Source: Chinchilla lanigera | Taxonomy: Eukaryota; Chordata; Mammalia; Rodentia; Chinchillidae | Direction: 5' to 3' | Length of the DNA stretch: 64,000 bases | Assembly: GCF_000276665.1 (NCBI RefSeq) | Contig: NW_004955437.1 | Coordinates: forward strand, 3,210,079-3,274,078 | Part shown: one piece after another, positions 58,301-64,000 of the stretch | Layout of the letters: every line of letters starts with the position of its first letter | Position numbering within the stretch: position 1 is the stretch's first letter | Made by a program: the position numbers and the translations under genes | The notes under the pieces: generated by a model | The model's database searches: none | Seen by the model: the letters and a program-made list of their open reading frames with translations, nothing else | Told to the model about the DNA's origin: nothing

Positions 58301-61300
58301 AGGTGGCAAAGATTCTCTCCCATTCTGTAGACCATCTCTGCACCCTTGGTTGTTTCCTTTGGTGTGCAGAAACAGTGGGCCCAGACCTGTGATTCTCCTG
58401 CTTCAGCCTCCCAGATTTCTGATATTACAAGCATGTGCCACCACACCTAGCTCAGAAATTTTAATTTGCTGTCGTTCCATTTGTTGATTCTTGCTATTAC
58501 TTCCTGTGCTATTGGCATCCTAGTCAGGAAGTCTTTCCCTGTGCCTATGACTTCCAGTGTTTCCCCTATGCTTTCTTCTAGAAGTTGCAAAGTTTTAGGT
58601 TTTGTACCTATGTCTTTGATCCATTTTGAATTGAGTTTTGTACAGGCTGACAGATCCATCTATTTATGGATGCCCTACTTCCCCCAGCTCTATTTGTTAA
58701 AGAAGCTGTCCTTTCTTATATATATATATAATTTTTGGCCTCTTTGTCAAGAATCAGGTGGCTGTAGTTATGTGGGGTTTTTTTTAAGTATCTGAATTTT
58801 GTTTTTTTCTCCTGTGCCGGGAATCGAACTCACAACCTTGCGCTTGCCAGGCAGGCGCTGTGCCGCTGAGCTAAATCCCCAGCCCCTAGTATCTTCAGTT
58901 CTATTCCAATAGGTGTTCATTCTTTGTGCCTGTACTATGCTTGCTTGCTTTTTGTTGTTGTTGTTACTATCATTTTGCAGCATAATTTAAAATTGGATGT
59001 TGTGATGCCTCCAGCTTTGGTCTTTTTGATTAGGATTGCTTTGGCCATTCTGCGTCTCTTGTGTTCCATATGAATTTTAGGAATGCTAGTTTTGTAGAGA
59101 ATGTCCTTAGAATTCTGAGAAGGGTTGCCCTGAATCTATAGATCACTTTGGGTAACATGGCCATTTGAACAGTGCTAATCCTGCTGATCCATGAACATGG
59201 GACGTCTTTCTGTCTCCTAGTGTCTTCTTCAGTTTTTTTTTCTTTATTGTTCTGGAGTCTTCATCGTAGAGGTCTTTAATTTCCTTAATTATGTTGAATC
59301 CTTTATTTATTTTGTTTGGTGGGGTTTTTTTCCTGAAGCTATAATATAACTATTTTAAACAGACATGAAATTTTCCATTTTAATCATTTTAAGTGTTTAT
59401 TCAGTGGCATTCAGTACCTTCACAGTATTGTGCAACCCTCACTTACCACCGTCTATTTCTAAAACTTACATCACCCAAACAGAAACTCTCTCCCCATTAA
59501 GTAATAATCTTCATTCCCCCATCTCCTGAGCCCTGCGTAACCTCTATTTTACTTCCTGTCTTAATGAATTTATCTATCCTAGGTACCTTGTGTTAGTGAA
59601 ATTATACTGTAGTTGCCCTTTGGAGTCTGGCTTCTTTCACTAAACATAGTGTCTCCAAGCTTTATCTATACTGTAGAAGGTATCTGAACTTCATTCCTTT
59701 TTAAGACTGAGTAGTATTTCATTGTACGGATATACCACATTTTGTTTATTCACTTGTTGATGGATATTAGGCTTGTTTCCACCTATTTATTTGTCAATGT
59801 GAACAGTGCTGCTATGGGCAAGTTTCTGTGGACATGTTTTCACTGCTGTTGGGTAAATACATCCACCATCCTAGCAGAATTGCTGGATCAAATGATAATT
59901 CTAACTTTTGGGGAAAAGGCCACAATTTTCTTCAGCAGCTTTTCTGTATTTTGTATTTTCATGTATAAGGATTTCAATTTCTCTACATCTCTTGCTCTTT
60001 TACTTTTTAAATTACCATTACAGCCATCCTAGGCTGTGTCCATTTTTGTCACACAAGGAAACAGGTTTTGGTATGAAAAGAGCACAGATCCAGGCAGAGC
60101 ACCCAGCTGCATTAATTAGGCACTGTGAGTCATAAAAGATCCTGGGGCTCTTACAGTCTCAGTTTCCTCCTCTGTAAAGTGGACCTAATAGTACCTGCCT
60201 GGCAAAGGTGTGTGAGCATTGTGAATAAAATGAATCCAAGTGTGCTGGCTCATGCATGTGATCCCAGCACTCAGGAAGCTGAGGCAGGAGGACTGCTGCG
60301 AGTTTGAGGCCATCTAGGACTACACAGTAAACCCTGTCTCAGAACACCCTCCTCCCCCACAAAAAAATCACCAGTACAGACACATAGAACAAAACAAGCT
60401 CAATGTGGGGCCGGGGAGATAGCTCAGTAGCACAGCGCCTGCCTGGCAAGTGCAAGGTCCTGAGTTCAATTCCTGGTACAAAAAAAAAAAAAAAAAAAAA
60501 AAGAAGCAGCAGCAGCTCAATGTGTGGTAACTGCTATTTTCCACAGAATATAAGCTTCAGGAACACAGTTGTGGTCCATTAGGCACACCTCAGCATCCCC
60601 AACCCCCAGAACCATAAGTGGAATTTAGTAGATACTCCAAAAATACTCCAGGAATAAACTTTCTCCCCAGGAAGGGCCATTGGAAATGAGCATTGTAGGT
60701 AGTGAGGCTCCTGTTAATGCAAGTGTTCAAGCATGCGCTCTGCACTCAGCCCTGTGAAGGCCGGAGCCGCGGGGACAATGCAGGCTCCTGGCAGAGTGGG
60801 CAGTGTCACCAGGGAAGCGGGTTGGCCAGGAGGAGTAGGGGTAGCCCTCAGCTCAGTGAACCAGCATACGGGGCCACCCGCCCTTCCCAGGTGCTGCCAG
60901 ACCGCGACGGGAAGCGCTGCATGTTCTGTGTGAAGACCGCCAGCCGCACGTACGAGATGAGCGCCTCGGACACGCGCCAGCGCCAGGAGTGGACGGCGGG
61001 TGAGTGTGCGGGCAGCTGCGGGCTGCGGCTCTGTTGCGCCCCGGTATCGCCAGAGCCGAGGCCGCGCGGAGGTCCCTGGGCGGCCGCGGTGATCCAGATC
61101 CAGCTGACCCCGCACCCGTCCGCCACAGCCATCCAGATGGCCATCCGGCTGCAGGCCGAGGGCAAGACGTCGCTACACAAAGACTTGAAGCAGAAGCGGC
61201 GCGAGCAACGCGAGCAGCGGGAGCGGCGCCGGGCAGCGAAGGAGGAGGAGCTGCTGCGGCTGCAGCAGCTGCAGGAGGAGAAGGAGCGGAAGCTGCAAGA

Positions 61301-64000
61301 GCTGGAGCTGCTGCAGGAGGCACAGCGGCAGGCGGAGCGGCTGCTGCAGGAGGAGGAGGAGCGCCGCCGCAGCCAGCACCGCGAGCTGCAGGAGGCGCTC
61401 GAGTGCCAGTTGCGCCAGGCGGAGCAGGTGCGCTGGGCCCCGGGGGCGGGGCCTGAATGGGGAGGGGCCTGGGCTGAGCGAGATTGGGCGGGGCCTAACA
61501 GAACAGGGGCGGGGCTTACGGGGGCGGGGCCTTGCTAGCCCGTGGGCTGGTGAAGTGGACTGAACCGGCTGCGGAGTCCGGGGCTGACGGGTGTGTGCTA
61601 AGATGGAGTGTACTAAGGGACTGAAGGCGGACTTGGGACTGCGTCTGTACCAGGGGTGGGAGTGTGACGAAGGCAGGGGAGGTCGGGAATCCGGCCGAGG
61701 GCTATGGCTTGAGATGAGGGTTGGTGGGCTGGAGCCGAATGACAGATGTAGCAGCCTGGTTCGGGGACCTTTGGGGCACGGGGACGGTGCTGGGACCCAA
61801 GGGACCCCGAATGATCCTGTGTTGGGGAATAGTTTGGACCAAGGTTGGACTCTCCCACCCGAGATTTCAGGGAAACCAGTTTGGGGGCTGGGATGGGAGG
61901 TCGGCAGGTCCGGAGTCAGTCCCAAACCTGCCCCTTGTGCAGTGGCACAAGCGCCTGCCTGGCAAGTGCAAGGTCCTAAGTTCGATTCCCAGTACAAAAA
62001 AAAAAAAAAAAAAAACCAAACCCAAACCCGCCCCTTCGAAGCCTGGAGTCCGCGAGCCTCTCTGTGCGTCTTTCAGTAAATGCTCACAGAGGTGAGGTGA
62101 AAGTTAGGTGAGGAAGCACTTGTACAGTGTTTACTGTCTTCTGGTTGTGAAAATTACAGTCACCATCCTAGCACCAGCATCATGATATAATACTAATTAT
62201 TAGGACGGGTGATAGGGAGGAGGCGATTATACTTTAATATATTGTTTAATTGTAACATAACATGGTAGATACTATTTAGTTACATACATATATCTTTTGT
62301 TTTATATTTGCCGTGTTGGGGCTCGAGCCCAGGGCCCATGGACATGCTAGGCCGGTGTCTCCCACCAACTATTACTAAAGCTAGCTGTAGGGACAGTTTG
62401 AGGCCTCTGTCCCTTGTTATCCAACCCATTTGGGCTCTCCGGAAGGAGTCAGATCCGGAGGCCTGAATAAAGGAATTCCCTAGACCTCACCCCCAGTAGC
62501 CTGTCTGCCCGCGGGCCCCAGGCACCCCTAAGGACCTGGTGCTGTGCCCCCCACCGCCCTGCAGGCCCGGGCTACCATGCAAGCTGAAATGGAGCTGAAG
62601 AAGGAGGAGGCCGCCCGGCAGCGGCAGCGCATCCAGGAGCTGGAGGAGATGCAGGAGCGGCTGCAGGAGGCCCTGCAACTGGAGGTCAAGGCGCGGCGGG
62701 ACGAGGAGTCAGTGCGCCTTGCACAGACCAGGTAAGACCCGTTCCGACTTCCCCATCCACACCACCTGCACCGCCTTCCGGCTGGCCGAGCACCCGAGGT
62801 GCGGGCAGAGGTGACGCGGTGCACCCCGCCCCCGCAGGCTGCTGGAGGAGGAAGAGGAGAAGCTAAAGCAGCTGATGCAGCTGAAGGAAGAGCAGGAGCG
62901 CTACATCGAGCGCGCGCAGCAGGAGAAGCAGGAGCTGCAGCAGGAGATGGCGCTGCAGAGCCGCTCCCTGCAGCAGGCCCAGGAGCAGCTGGAGGAGGTG
63001 CGGCAGAACCGGCAGAGGGCGGACGAGGACGTGGAGGTGAGGCGGTCCGGCTGCGAGCCAGCCTGATGCCCTGGAACCCTGGCACTGTCCTCAGCTGGCT
63101 GTGTGACCTAGGGCAAATTGCCTAATCTCCCTGAGCTTCACGTCTTTAAACTGGGGAAGGAAAATGATAATCCCTTTGTTATGAAGATTAAACAAGATAA
63201 AACATATATTTCATAAGTAGTAGGTGCTGAAGAACATTTGCTGCTGTGTTCGCTAACGTTTTTATTAGCCCAGGCAAAATGTTTTCCTCTTGCTCATCCA
63301 AACCCCTATCTTACTAGCCCTGTACTTGGATTCTACTCCTTGGAGCCTGAAGCGCCATAGAAGAGGATTTAAGTTCTTTTCATTTTAATGGTCGATGTTT
63401 TCTTTAAATTAATATTGATGACTTTATTTCACTTTGCCGGTCCACATAGTCATTGAAATGATTTTAAACACTGACATATGTAACAGAGGAAGGGAAATTC
63501 CTCCATGACTCACCCACATGCCCACTCCTAATGTAGTTGGGGTTTTTGTTGTTGTTGTTTTGTTCTGCTCATTCTTTTTTTTTTTTTTTTTTTTTCCGGT
63601 ACCGGGAATCGAACTCACGACCTTGCGCTTGCCAGGCAGGTGCTGTGCTGCTGAGCTAAATCCCCAGCCCCGTTGTTGTTTTGTTCTGAGACAGGATCTC
63701 ACTGTGTAGTTCAGGCTGGCCTCAAACTCACTATGAAGCCCAGCCTGGCCTTAAACTCTGGGTGATTCTCCTGCCTTGGCCTCCCAAGTGCTGGGATCAC
63801 AGGCATTCGCAACCCCACCTGGCTTTCACGGCTGTTTGTGCATGAGGACCTGGAGATGTGGTGTAATGCAGGGTTTGGAGGTCGGTGTGTGTCGGTGGGC
63901 AAGTCACTGAACGTCTTTTGCATTTGTTTGTTAACTTCTCAGAGTTAAATATGTCCATAAATGTGCTTAGCACATCTTAGCTGTTCAGTAAGATGAAATT
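42317..64000 (+). CDS. DEF6: DEF6 guanine nucleotide exchange factor (IBP/SLAT), 5' part; nine coding exons, continues beyond the window
   Basis: Activates Rac1, Cdc42 and RhoA downstream of antigen receptors in T and B cells and, as IBP, binds IRF4. Codons 1-527 are present; the human protein has 631. Order: N-terminal EF-hand-like region (1-110); Tyr133 and Tyr144, reported LCK sites (KYPLI, EYLV); Tyr210 and Tyr222 flanking the start of the PH domain (about 216-312, [20 protein letters not shown] onward); then an Arg/Glu/Leu-rich coiled coil (from about 320) that serves as the atypical exchange domain. All junctions keep frame with GT-AG sites. Join: 42317-42412, 51992-52132, 52656-52841, 54367-54603, 54685-54831, 60891-60999, 61129-61427, 62565-62731, 62838-63036, then beyond the edge. 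The last exons (about 104 codons) are absent from the window. Confidence 0.97.
45265..45372 (+). repeat. MIR SINE
   Basis: CTGGGTGACCCTGGGCAAGC and CCAATGTCTCCTCTATAAAG follow the MIR core. Confidence 0.7.
45524..45624 (-). repeat. ID SINE, antisense, youngest layer of the nest
   Basis: TTTCTCCGGTACCGGGAACT to AAATCCCCAGCCCCAA. CTCCTTTTATTTG flanks it exactly at 45511-45523 and 45625-45637. Confidence 0.95.
45638..45708 (-). repeat. ID SINE, antisense, middle layer of the nest
   Basis: TACCGGGAATCAAACTGACA to GAGCTACATCCCCAGGCCCC. Its own tail was occupied by the younger ID. Confidence 0.92.
46146..46665. other. Assembly gap (520 N)
   Basis: A run of N in DEF6 intron 1. Reading frames drawn across it are artefacts. 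Confidence 1.
47545..48245 (+). repeat. Old mammalian-wide repeat with nested ID
   Basis: AGGTATTTGTTGAGCAGTGG, GGAAGAGCAACGTGCCGGGC, GGATTCTGGCTTTTAATCTG and GATGGGAAACATTCGG follow the repeat seen at 13205-14080. Confidence 0.55.
47677..47772 (+). repeat. ID SINE
   Basis: GGGGCTGGGGATGTAGCTCA to TTCGGTTCCCGGTACAGG with an A-tail of about 22. AGTCTGTCTC is repeated at both sides. Confidence 0.95.
48624..48718 (+). repeat. B1-like SINE fragment
   Basis: GGCCTGGTATAGTGACACAT, GAAGGCTGAGGCAGGCGGAT and AAGGCTAGCCTGAGCATC; diverged. Confidence 0.8.
48888..49046 (-). repeat. Degenerate B1-dID dimer, antisense
   Basis: AATACTAGAGATTAAACACA, then CCTGCCTCAGCCTTCTGAGT and GGCGTGCACCACCACGCC. Confidence 0.7.
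49150..49265 (-). repeat. MIR-like repeat, antisense
   Basis: ACAAAACCAAGGCTCAGAGA, GAAAATCTTTATCTAGGACC and CAAACAGCAAGTGAACTCC resemble the antisense MIR core. Confidence 0.55.
49357..49535 (+). repeat. B1 SINE with (GAAT/GGAT)n tail
   Basis: GGGCATGGTGTTGCATACCT, CCTGGACTTCATAGTGAGGT and AGGCCCTGTCTCAAACAA, then tetranucleotide repeats. Confidence 0.88.
49553..49745 (+). repeat. B1-dID dimeric SINE
   Basis: GGTAAGGTGGTGCCCACCTG, CCTGGGCAATTTAGTGACTT, then GGGCTAAGGATGTAGCTCAG with CAATCCCAGTACAGCC. Confidence 0.85.
50558..50640 (+). repeat. ID SINE, tail lost
   Basis: AGGGCTGGGGCCAGAGCTCG, GTGCTTGCCTGGCACGTGCG and GTCCTCAGCTCACCTCTAAC. Confidence 0.85.
50923..51136 (-). repeat. B1-dID dimer, antisense, with expanded (TTA)n between monomers
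   Basis: GGTGGCACTGGGGATTAAAC, AAGCTATATCCCTAGCCC, about ten ATT units, then TTTTGAGACAGGTTATCACT and AAGTTGCCCAGGCTGGGTTC. Confidence 0.85.
51260..51385 (+). repeat. MIR SINE
   Basis: GGGCTTTGAGTCTGACAGCA, GTCCTTGGGCAAGTTACC and CACAGTGTCCTTGTCTGTAG follow MIR order. Confidence 0.7.
51424..51573 (+). repeat. B1 SINE
   Basis: GTTCCACAGGCCTGTAATCC, GAAGCTGAGGCAGGAGGATT and GAACTACATAATGAGACCCT. Confidence 0.92.
51577..51690 (+). repeat. ID SINE
   Basis: CACTGGGGATTTAGCTCAGC to GTTCGATTCCTGGTACCGG with a CAAAA tail, placed directly in the tail of the B1 before it. Confidence 0.95.
51700..51865 (+). repeat. MIR SINE
   Basis: TTTGAACCTCAGCTCTGCTT, GCGTCTGTAAAGTGGGGTTA and CAGGGCTTGGCACATCGTC follow MIR order. 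Confidence 0.7.
51992..52132 (+). CDS. DEF6: DEF6 coding exon 2 (codons 33-79)
   Basis: The acceptor is CTCTGTCTCAG and the donor GACAAG/GTGGGC. It encodes [20 protein letters not shown] and [20 protein letters not shown]. 141 nt, phase 0. Confidence 0.97.
52463..52496 (+). other. G-quadruplex-capable G-tract cluster in DEF6 intron 2
   Basis: Four or more runs of three to seven G with loops of up to nine bases, on the transcribed-sense strand. Confidence 0.6.
52656..52841 (+). CDS. DEF6: DEF6 coding exon 3 (codons 80-141)
   Basis: The acceptor is TGACGGCAG and the donor GATGAG/GTGAGG. It encodes [20 protein letters not shown] and ends [12 protein letters not shown]; Tyr133 is the reported LCK target. 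186 nt. Confidence 0.97.
52842..54366 (+). other. DEF6: DEF6 intron 3
   Basis: One MIR near its end (53925-54060) and a G-rich stretch at 53466-53492. 52842-53920 holds nothing else I recognise. Confidence 0.7.
53925..54060 (+). repeat. MIR SINE
   Basis: TTCAAATGGAGTTCTGGCTG, AAGGCAAGTCACTTCCCCCT and TCATCTGCAAAGTGAGGGTA follow MIR order. Confidence 0.7.
54367..54603 (+). CDS. DEF6: DEF6 coding exon 4 (codons 142-220)
   Basis: The acceptor is TTCCTTCCAG and the donor AAGCAG/GTCGGC (weak at +3). It encodes [20 protein letters not shown] and the strongly conserved [15 protein letters not shown] with [16 protein letters not shown]; Tyr144 and Tyr210 lie here. 237 nt. Confidence 0.97.
54604..54684 (+). 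other. DEF6: DEF6 intron 4, minimal (81 nt)
   Basis: Very short and G-rich, with donor GTCGGC and acceptor GCCAGCAG. A tandem CAGCAG at its 3' end offers two acceptors three bases apart. Confidence 0.9.
54685..54831 (+). CDS. DEF6: DEF6 coding exon 5 (codons 221-269, PH domain first part)
   Basis: It encodes [20 protein letters not shown] and [20 protein letters not shown]; donor GTGGAG/GTGAGG. The basic residues in the first strands are the phosphoinositide-binding face of the PH fold. 147 nt. Confidence 0.97.
55150..55337 (+). repeat. B1 SINE with a pure A-tail of about 40
   Basis: GCCAGGCGTGGTGGCGCAGG, TACAGAGTGAGCTCAAGACC and CAAGACCCTATCTCAAAAAG, then the uninterrupted A-run: a recent insertion. 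Confidence 0.96.
55945..56122 (-). repeat. B1 SINE, antisense
   Basis: TTTTTGAGACAGGGTCTCAC, TTTGTAGCCCAGTCTGGTCT and GCACCACTGTGCCTGGC, inside the L1. Confidence 0.93.
56123..56272 (-). repeat. B1 SINE, antisense
   Basis: TTTTTTGAAACAGGGTCTCG, GTGTAGCCCAGAGTGACTTT and GTGTGCCACCCCACCCAGC, directly following the previous copy. Confidence 0.92.
56358..56453 (-). repeat. ID SINE, antisense, inside the L1
   Basis: CCCAGTACCAGGAATCGAAC to AGCTAAATCCCCAGCC. AGAAGAATTTCT flanks it and rejoins the L1 sequence when removed. Confidence 0.95.
56504..56615 (-). repeat. B1-like SINE, antisense
   Basis: AGGCAGGTTCTCACCGTGTA, CCAAGCTGGCCTTGAACTTC and GCATATGCCACCTGTTTGG. Confidence 0.85.
56620..56725 (-). 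repeat. ID SINE, antisense
   Basis: GGTATCTGGAATCGAACTCA, CTTGCCAGGCAGGTGCTGCC and GAGCTGCATTCCCCACCC. Confidence 0.9.
57030..57489 (-). mobile_element. A-tailed retro-insertion of unknown origin within the eIF1 pseudogene
   Basis: TTCCTCTT at 57022-57029 and 57490-57497 flanks about 460 bases that end, on the - strand, in an A-rich tail (T-rich at 57030-57067). Removing it rejoins the eIF1 reading. The body is A+T-rich and looks like a 3' UTR; I do not recognise it. It carries the U6 fragment. Confidence 0.7.
57175..57200 (+). pseudogene. RNU6: U6 snRNA 5' fragment (26 nt) between 17-bp direct repeats
   Basis: GTGCTCGCTTCGGCAGCACA followed by TGTACT equals the first 26 bases of U6 (one A to G change). 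It has no A-tail. AAAGTGATACAGGGTTT flanks it exactly at 57157-57173 and 57201-57217. Confidence 0.9.
57821..57882 (-). repeat. B1 SINE fragment, antisense
   Basis: GGCTTTTCGAGACAGGGTCT and TTCAGGCTGGCCTTGAGCTC; only the 3' half of B1 is present. Confidence 0.88.
57900..58088 (-). repeat. B1-dID dimer, antisense
   Basis: CCCAGTACTAGGGATTGAAC, then GAGACAGGGTTTCCACAAAG, TTTGCCCAGGCTGGGTTTGA and CTCCTGCCTCAGCCGC. Confidence 0.8.
58370..58452 (-). repeat. B1-like fragment, antisense, in L1
   Basis: GATTCTCCTGCTTCAGCCTC and GCATGTGCCACCACACCTAG. Confidence 0.8.
58800..58888 (-). repeat. ID SINE, antisense, in L1
   Basis: TGTGCCGGGAATCGAACTCA to GCTAAATCCCCAGCCCC. AGTATCT at both sides is the target duplication. 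Confidence 0.95.
59336..59960 (-). mobile_element. Older L1M-type LINE 3' end, antisense
   Basis: GTTTATTCAGTGGCATTCAG, CACAGTATTGTGCAACCCTC, TTCATTCCTTTTTAAGACTG and AATTGCTGGATCAAATGATA are the antisense L1M 3' end; a different, older element than the one before it. Confidence 0.85.
60060..60230 (+). repeat. MIR SINE
   Basis: CAGATCCAGGCAGAGCACCC, GTCTCAGTTTCCTCCTCTGT and AAAGTGGACCTAATAGTACC, with a 3' end GTGAGCATTGTGAATAAAAT. Confidence 0.75.
60237..60352 (+). repeat. B1-like SINE
   Basis: GTGATCCCAGCACTCAGGAA, GAGGCCATCTAGGACTACAC and AACCCTGTCTCAGAAC. Confidence 0.9.
60408..60503 (+). repeat. ID SINE
   Basis: GGGGCCGGGGAGATAGCTCA to GTTCAATTCCTGGTACAAAA with an A-tail. AGCTCAATGTG is repeated at both sides. 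Confidence 0.95.
60891..60999 (+). CDS. DEF6: DEF6 coding exon 6 (PH domain second part)
   Basis: The acceptor is GCCCTTCCCAG and the donor GGCGG/GTGAGT. It encodes [20 protein letters not shown] and [16 protein letters not shown], the last PH strands and start of the C-terminal helix. 109 nt, phase 0 to 1. Confidence 0.97.
61129..61427 (+). CDS. DEF6: DEF6 coding exon 7 (end of PH, start of coiled coil)
   Basis: The acceptor is CCGCCACAG and the donor GAGCAG/GTGCGC. It encodes [20 protein letters not shown] and then Arg/Glu/Gln/Leu heptads ([20 protein letters not shown]). The antisense frame is leucine-rich and spurious. 299 nt. Confidence 0.97.
61438..61545 (+). repeat. Clustered GGGGCGGGGC units in DEF6 intron 7
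   Basis: Four GGGCGGGGC-type units within about 100 bases immediately after the donor, plus GGGGAGGGGCC. They could act as Sp1-type sites or fold as G-quadruplexes. Confidence 0.6.
61938..62020 (+). repeat. ID SINE, 5'-truncated
   Basis: It starts at AGTGGCACAAGCGCCTGCC, lacking the first ~18 bases, and ends CGATTCCCAGTAC with an A-tail. CCCAAACCTGCCCCTT/CCCAAACCCGCCCCTT (one mismatch) flank it. Confidence 0.93.
62565..62731 (+). CDS. DEF6: DEF6 coding exon 8 (codons 406-461, coiled coil)
   Basis: The acceptor is CGCCCTGCAG and the donor ACCAG/GTAAGA. It encodes [20 protein letters not shown] and [20 protein letters not shown]. 167 nt, phase 0 to 2. Confidence 0.97.
62838..63036 (+). CDS. 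DEF6: DEF6 coding exon 9 (codons 461-527, coiled coil)
   Basis: The acceptor is CCCCCGCAG and the donor GTGGAG/GTGAGG. It encodes [20 protein letters not shown] and ends [17 protein letters not shown]. The following exons lie beyond the window. Confidence 0.97.
63080..63240 (+). repeat. MIR SINE
   Basis: GCTGGCTGTGTGACCTAGGG, GCCTAATCTCCCTGAGCTTC and AAAATGATAATCCCTTTGTT follow the MIR consensus closely. Confidence 0.8.
63574..63670 (-). repeat. ID SINE, antisense, in the tail of a B1
   Basis: A T-run, CCGGTACCGGGAATCGAACT to GAGCTAAATCCCCAGCCCC. GTTGTTGTTTTGTTCTG is repeated on both sides. Confidence 0.95.
63684..63828 (-). repeat. B1 SINE, antisense
   Basis: TCTGAGACAGGATCTCACTG, ATGAAGCCCAGCCTGGCCTT and AAGTGCTGGGATCACAGGC. 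Confidence 0.93.

Larger units (their letters stand above)
58089..59325 (-). mobile_element. L1 LINE ORF2 3' region, antisense
   Basis: GCATTTCCCTCATGGCTACA, TTGCCCACTTGAGTTAATTG, TTTTGAATTGAGTTTTGTAC, GATGCCTCCAGCTTTGGTCT and GAATCTATAGATCACTTTGG follow the antisense ORF2 order. On the - strand 58659-58447 still reads part of ORF2 ([14 protein letters not shown]). It continues the L1 at 55480-56495 and is broken by a B1 fragment and an ID. Confidence 0.88.
54832..60890 (+). other. DEF6: DEF6 intron 5 (about 6 kb), repeat nest
   Basis: Almost entirely repeats: antisense L1 fragments, B1, ID and B1-dID SINEs, a processed eIF1 pseudogene and a U6 fragment, all listed separately. Confidence 0.9.

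Noticed and set aside
58447..58659. 70-codon antisense frame with [14 protein letters not shown]
   Set aside because: It is a remnant of L1 ORF2.
61173..61997. 274-codon leucine-rich antisense frame
   Set aside because: It is the complement of CAG/GAG/CTG-rich coiled-coil codons of DEF6 exon 7 and runs on through an ID element.

Overview
This window is ordinary nuclear DNA from a placental mammal, almost certainly a non-murid rodent. Two split genes with GT-AG introns and proteins I recognise residue by residue lie on the + strand. Between their exons are dozens of young tRNA-derived ID SINEs, 7SL-derived B1 SINEs and B1-ID dimers (B1-dID type). No mouse/rat B2 elements were seen. The B1-dID dimers fit squirrel, beaver, dormouse or guinea-pig-related lineages, but I cannot name the species.

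Layout: 1 to about 2030 is probably the 3' UTR of the upstream neighbour (SCUBE3 by human gene order; inferred from position and a poly(A) signal only). 2030-7650 is intergenic, with an assembly gap at 3695-4329 and a block of SINEs. 7650-8700 is a CpG island with a perfect CRE and an X-box-like palindrome; it is the ZNF76 promoter and non-coding exon 1. ZNF76 coding exons run from 26452 to 40002 (13 coding exons, 570 codons, the same length as human), with a poly(A) signal at 40690. DEF6 starts at 42317 and continues past the right edge; nine coding exons (codons 1-527 of about 631) are present. A second assembly gap (46146-46665) lies in DEF6 intron 1.

The two genes are independent neighbours, not a pathway. 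ZNF76 is a seven-finger C2H2 transcription factor related to ZNF143/Staf. DEF6 (IBP/SLAT) is a PH-domain Rho-family exchange factor of T and B cells. The order SCUBE3-ZNF76-DEF6 is the known mammalian order on human 6p21.31.

I found no novel multi-gene system. The most interesting material is in the mobile-element record: two apparent tailless retro-insertions (an ID 5' fragment at 6742-6781 and the first 26 nt of U6 snRNA at 57175-57200, both between perfect target duplications); a TA-flanked mariner relic with a fold-back structure that itself carries a nested ID; a processed eIF1 pseudogene split by an A-tailed insert of unknown origin; and several layered SINE nests. In the genes, a tandem CAGCAG acceptor at the DEF6 PH-domain exon and the loss of a basic cluster in ZNF76 deserve a check.
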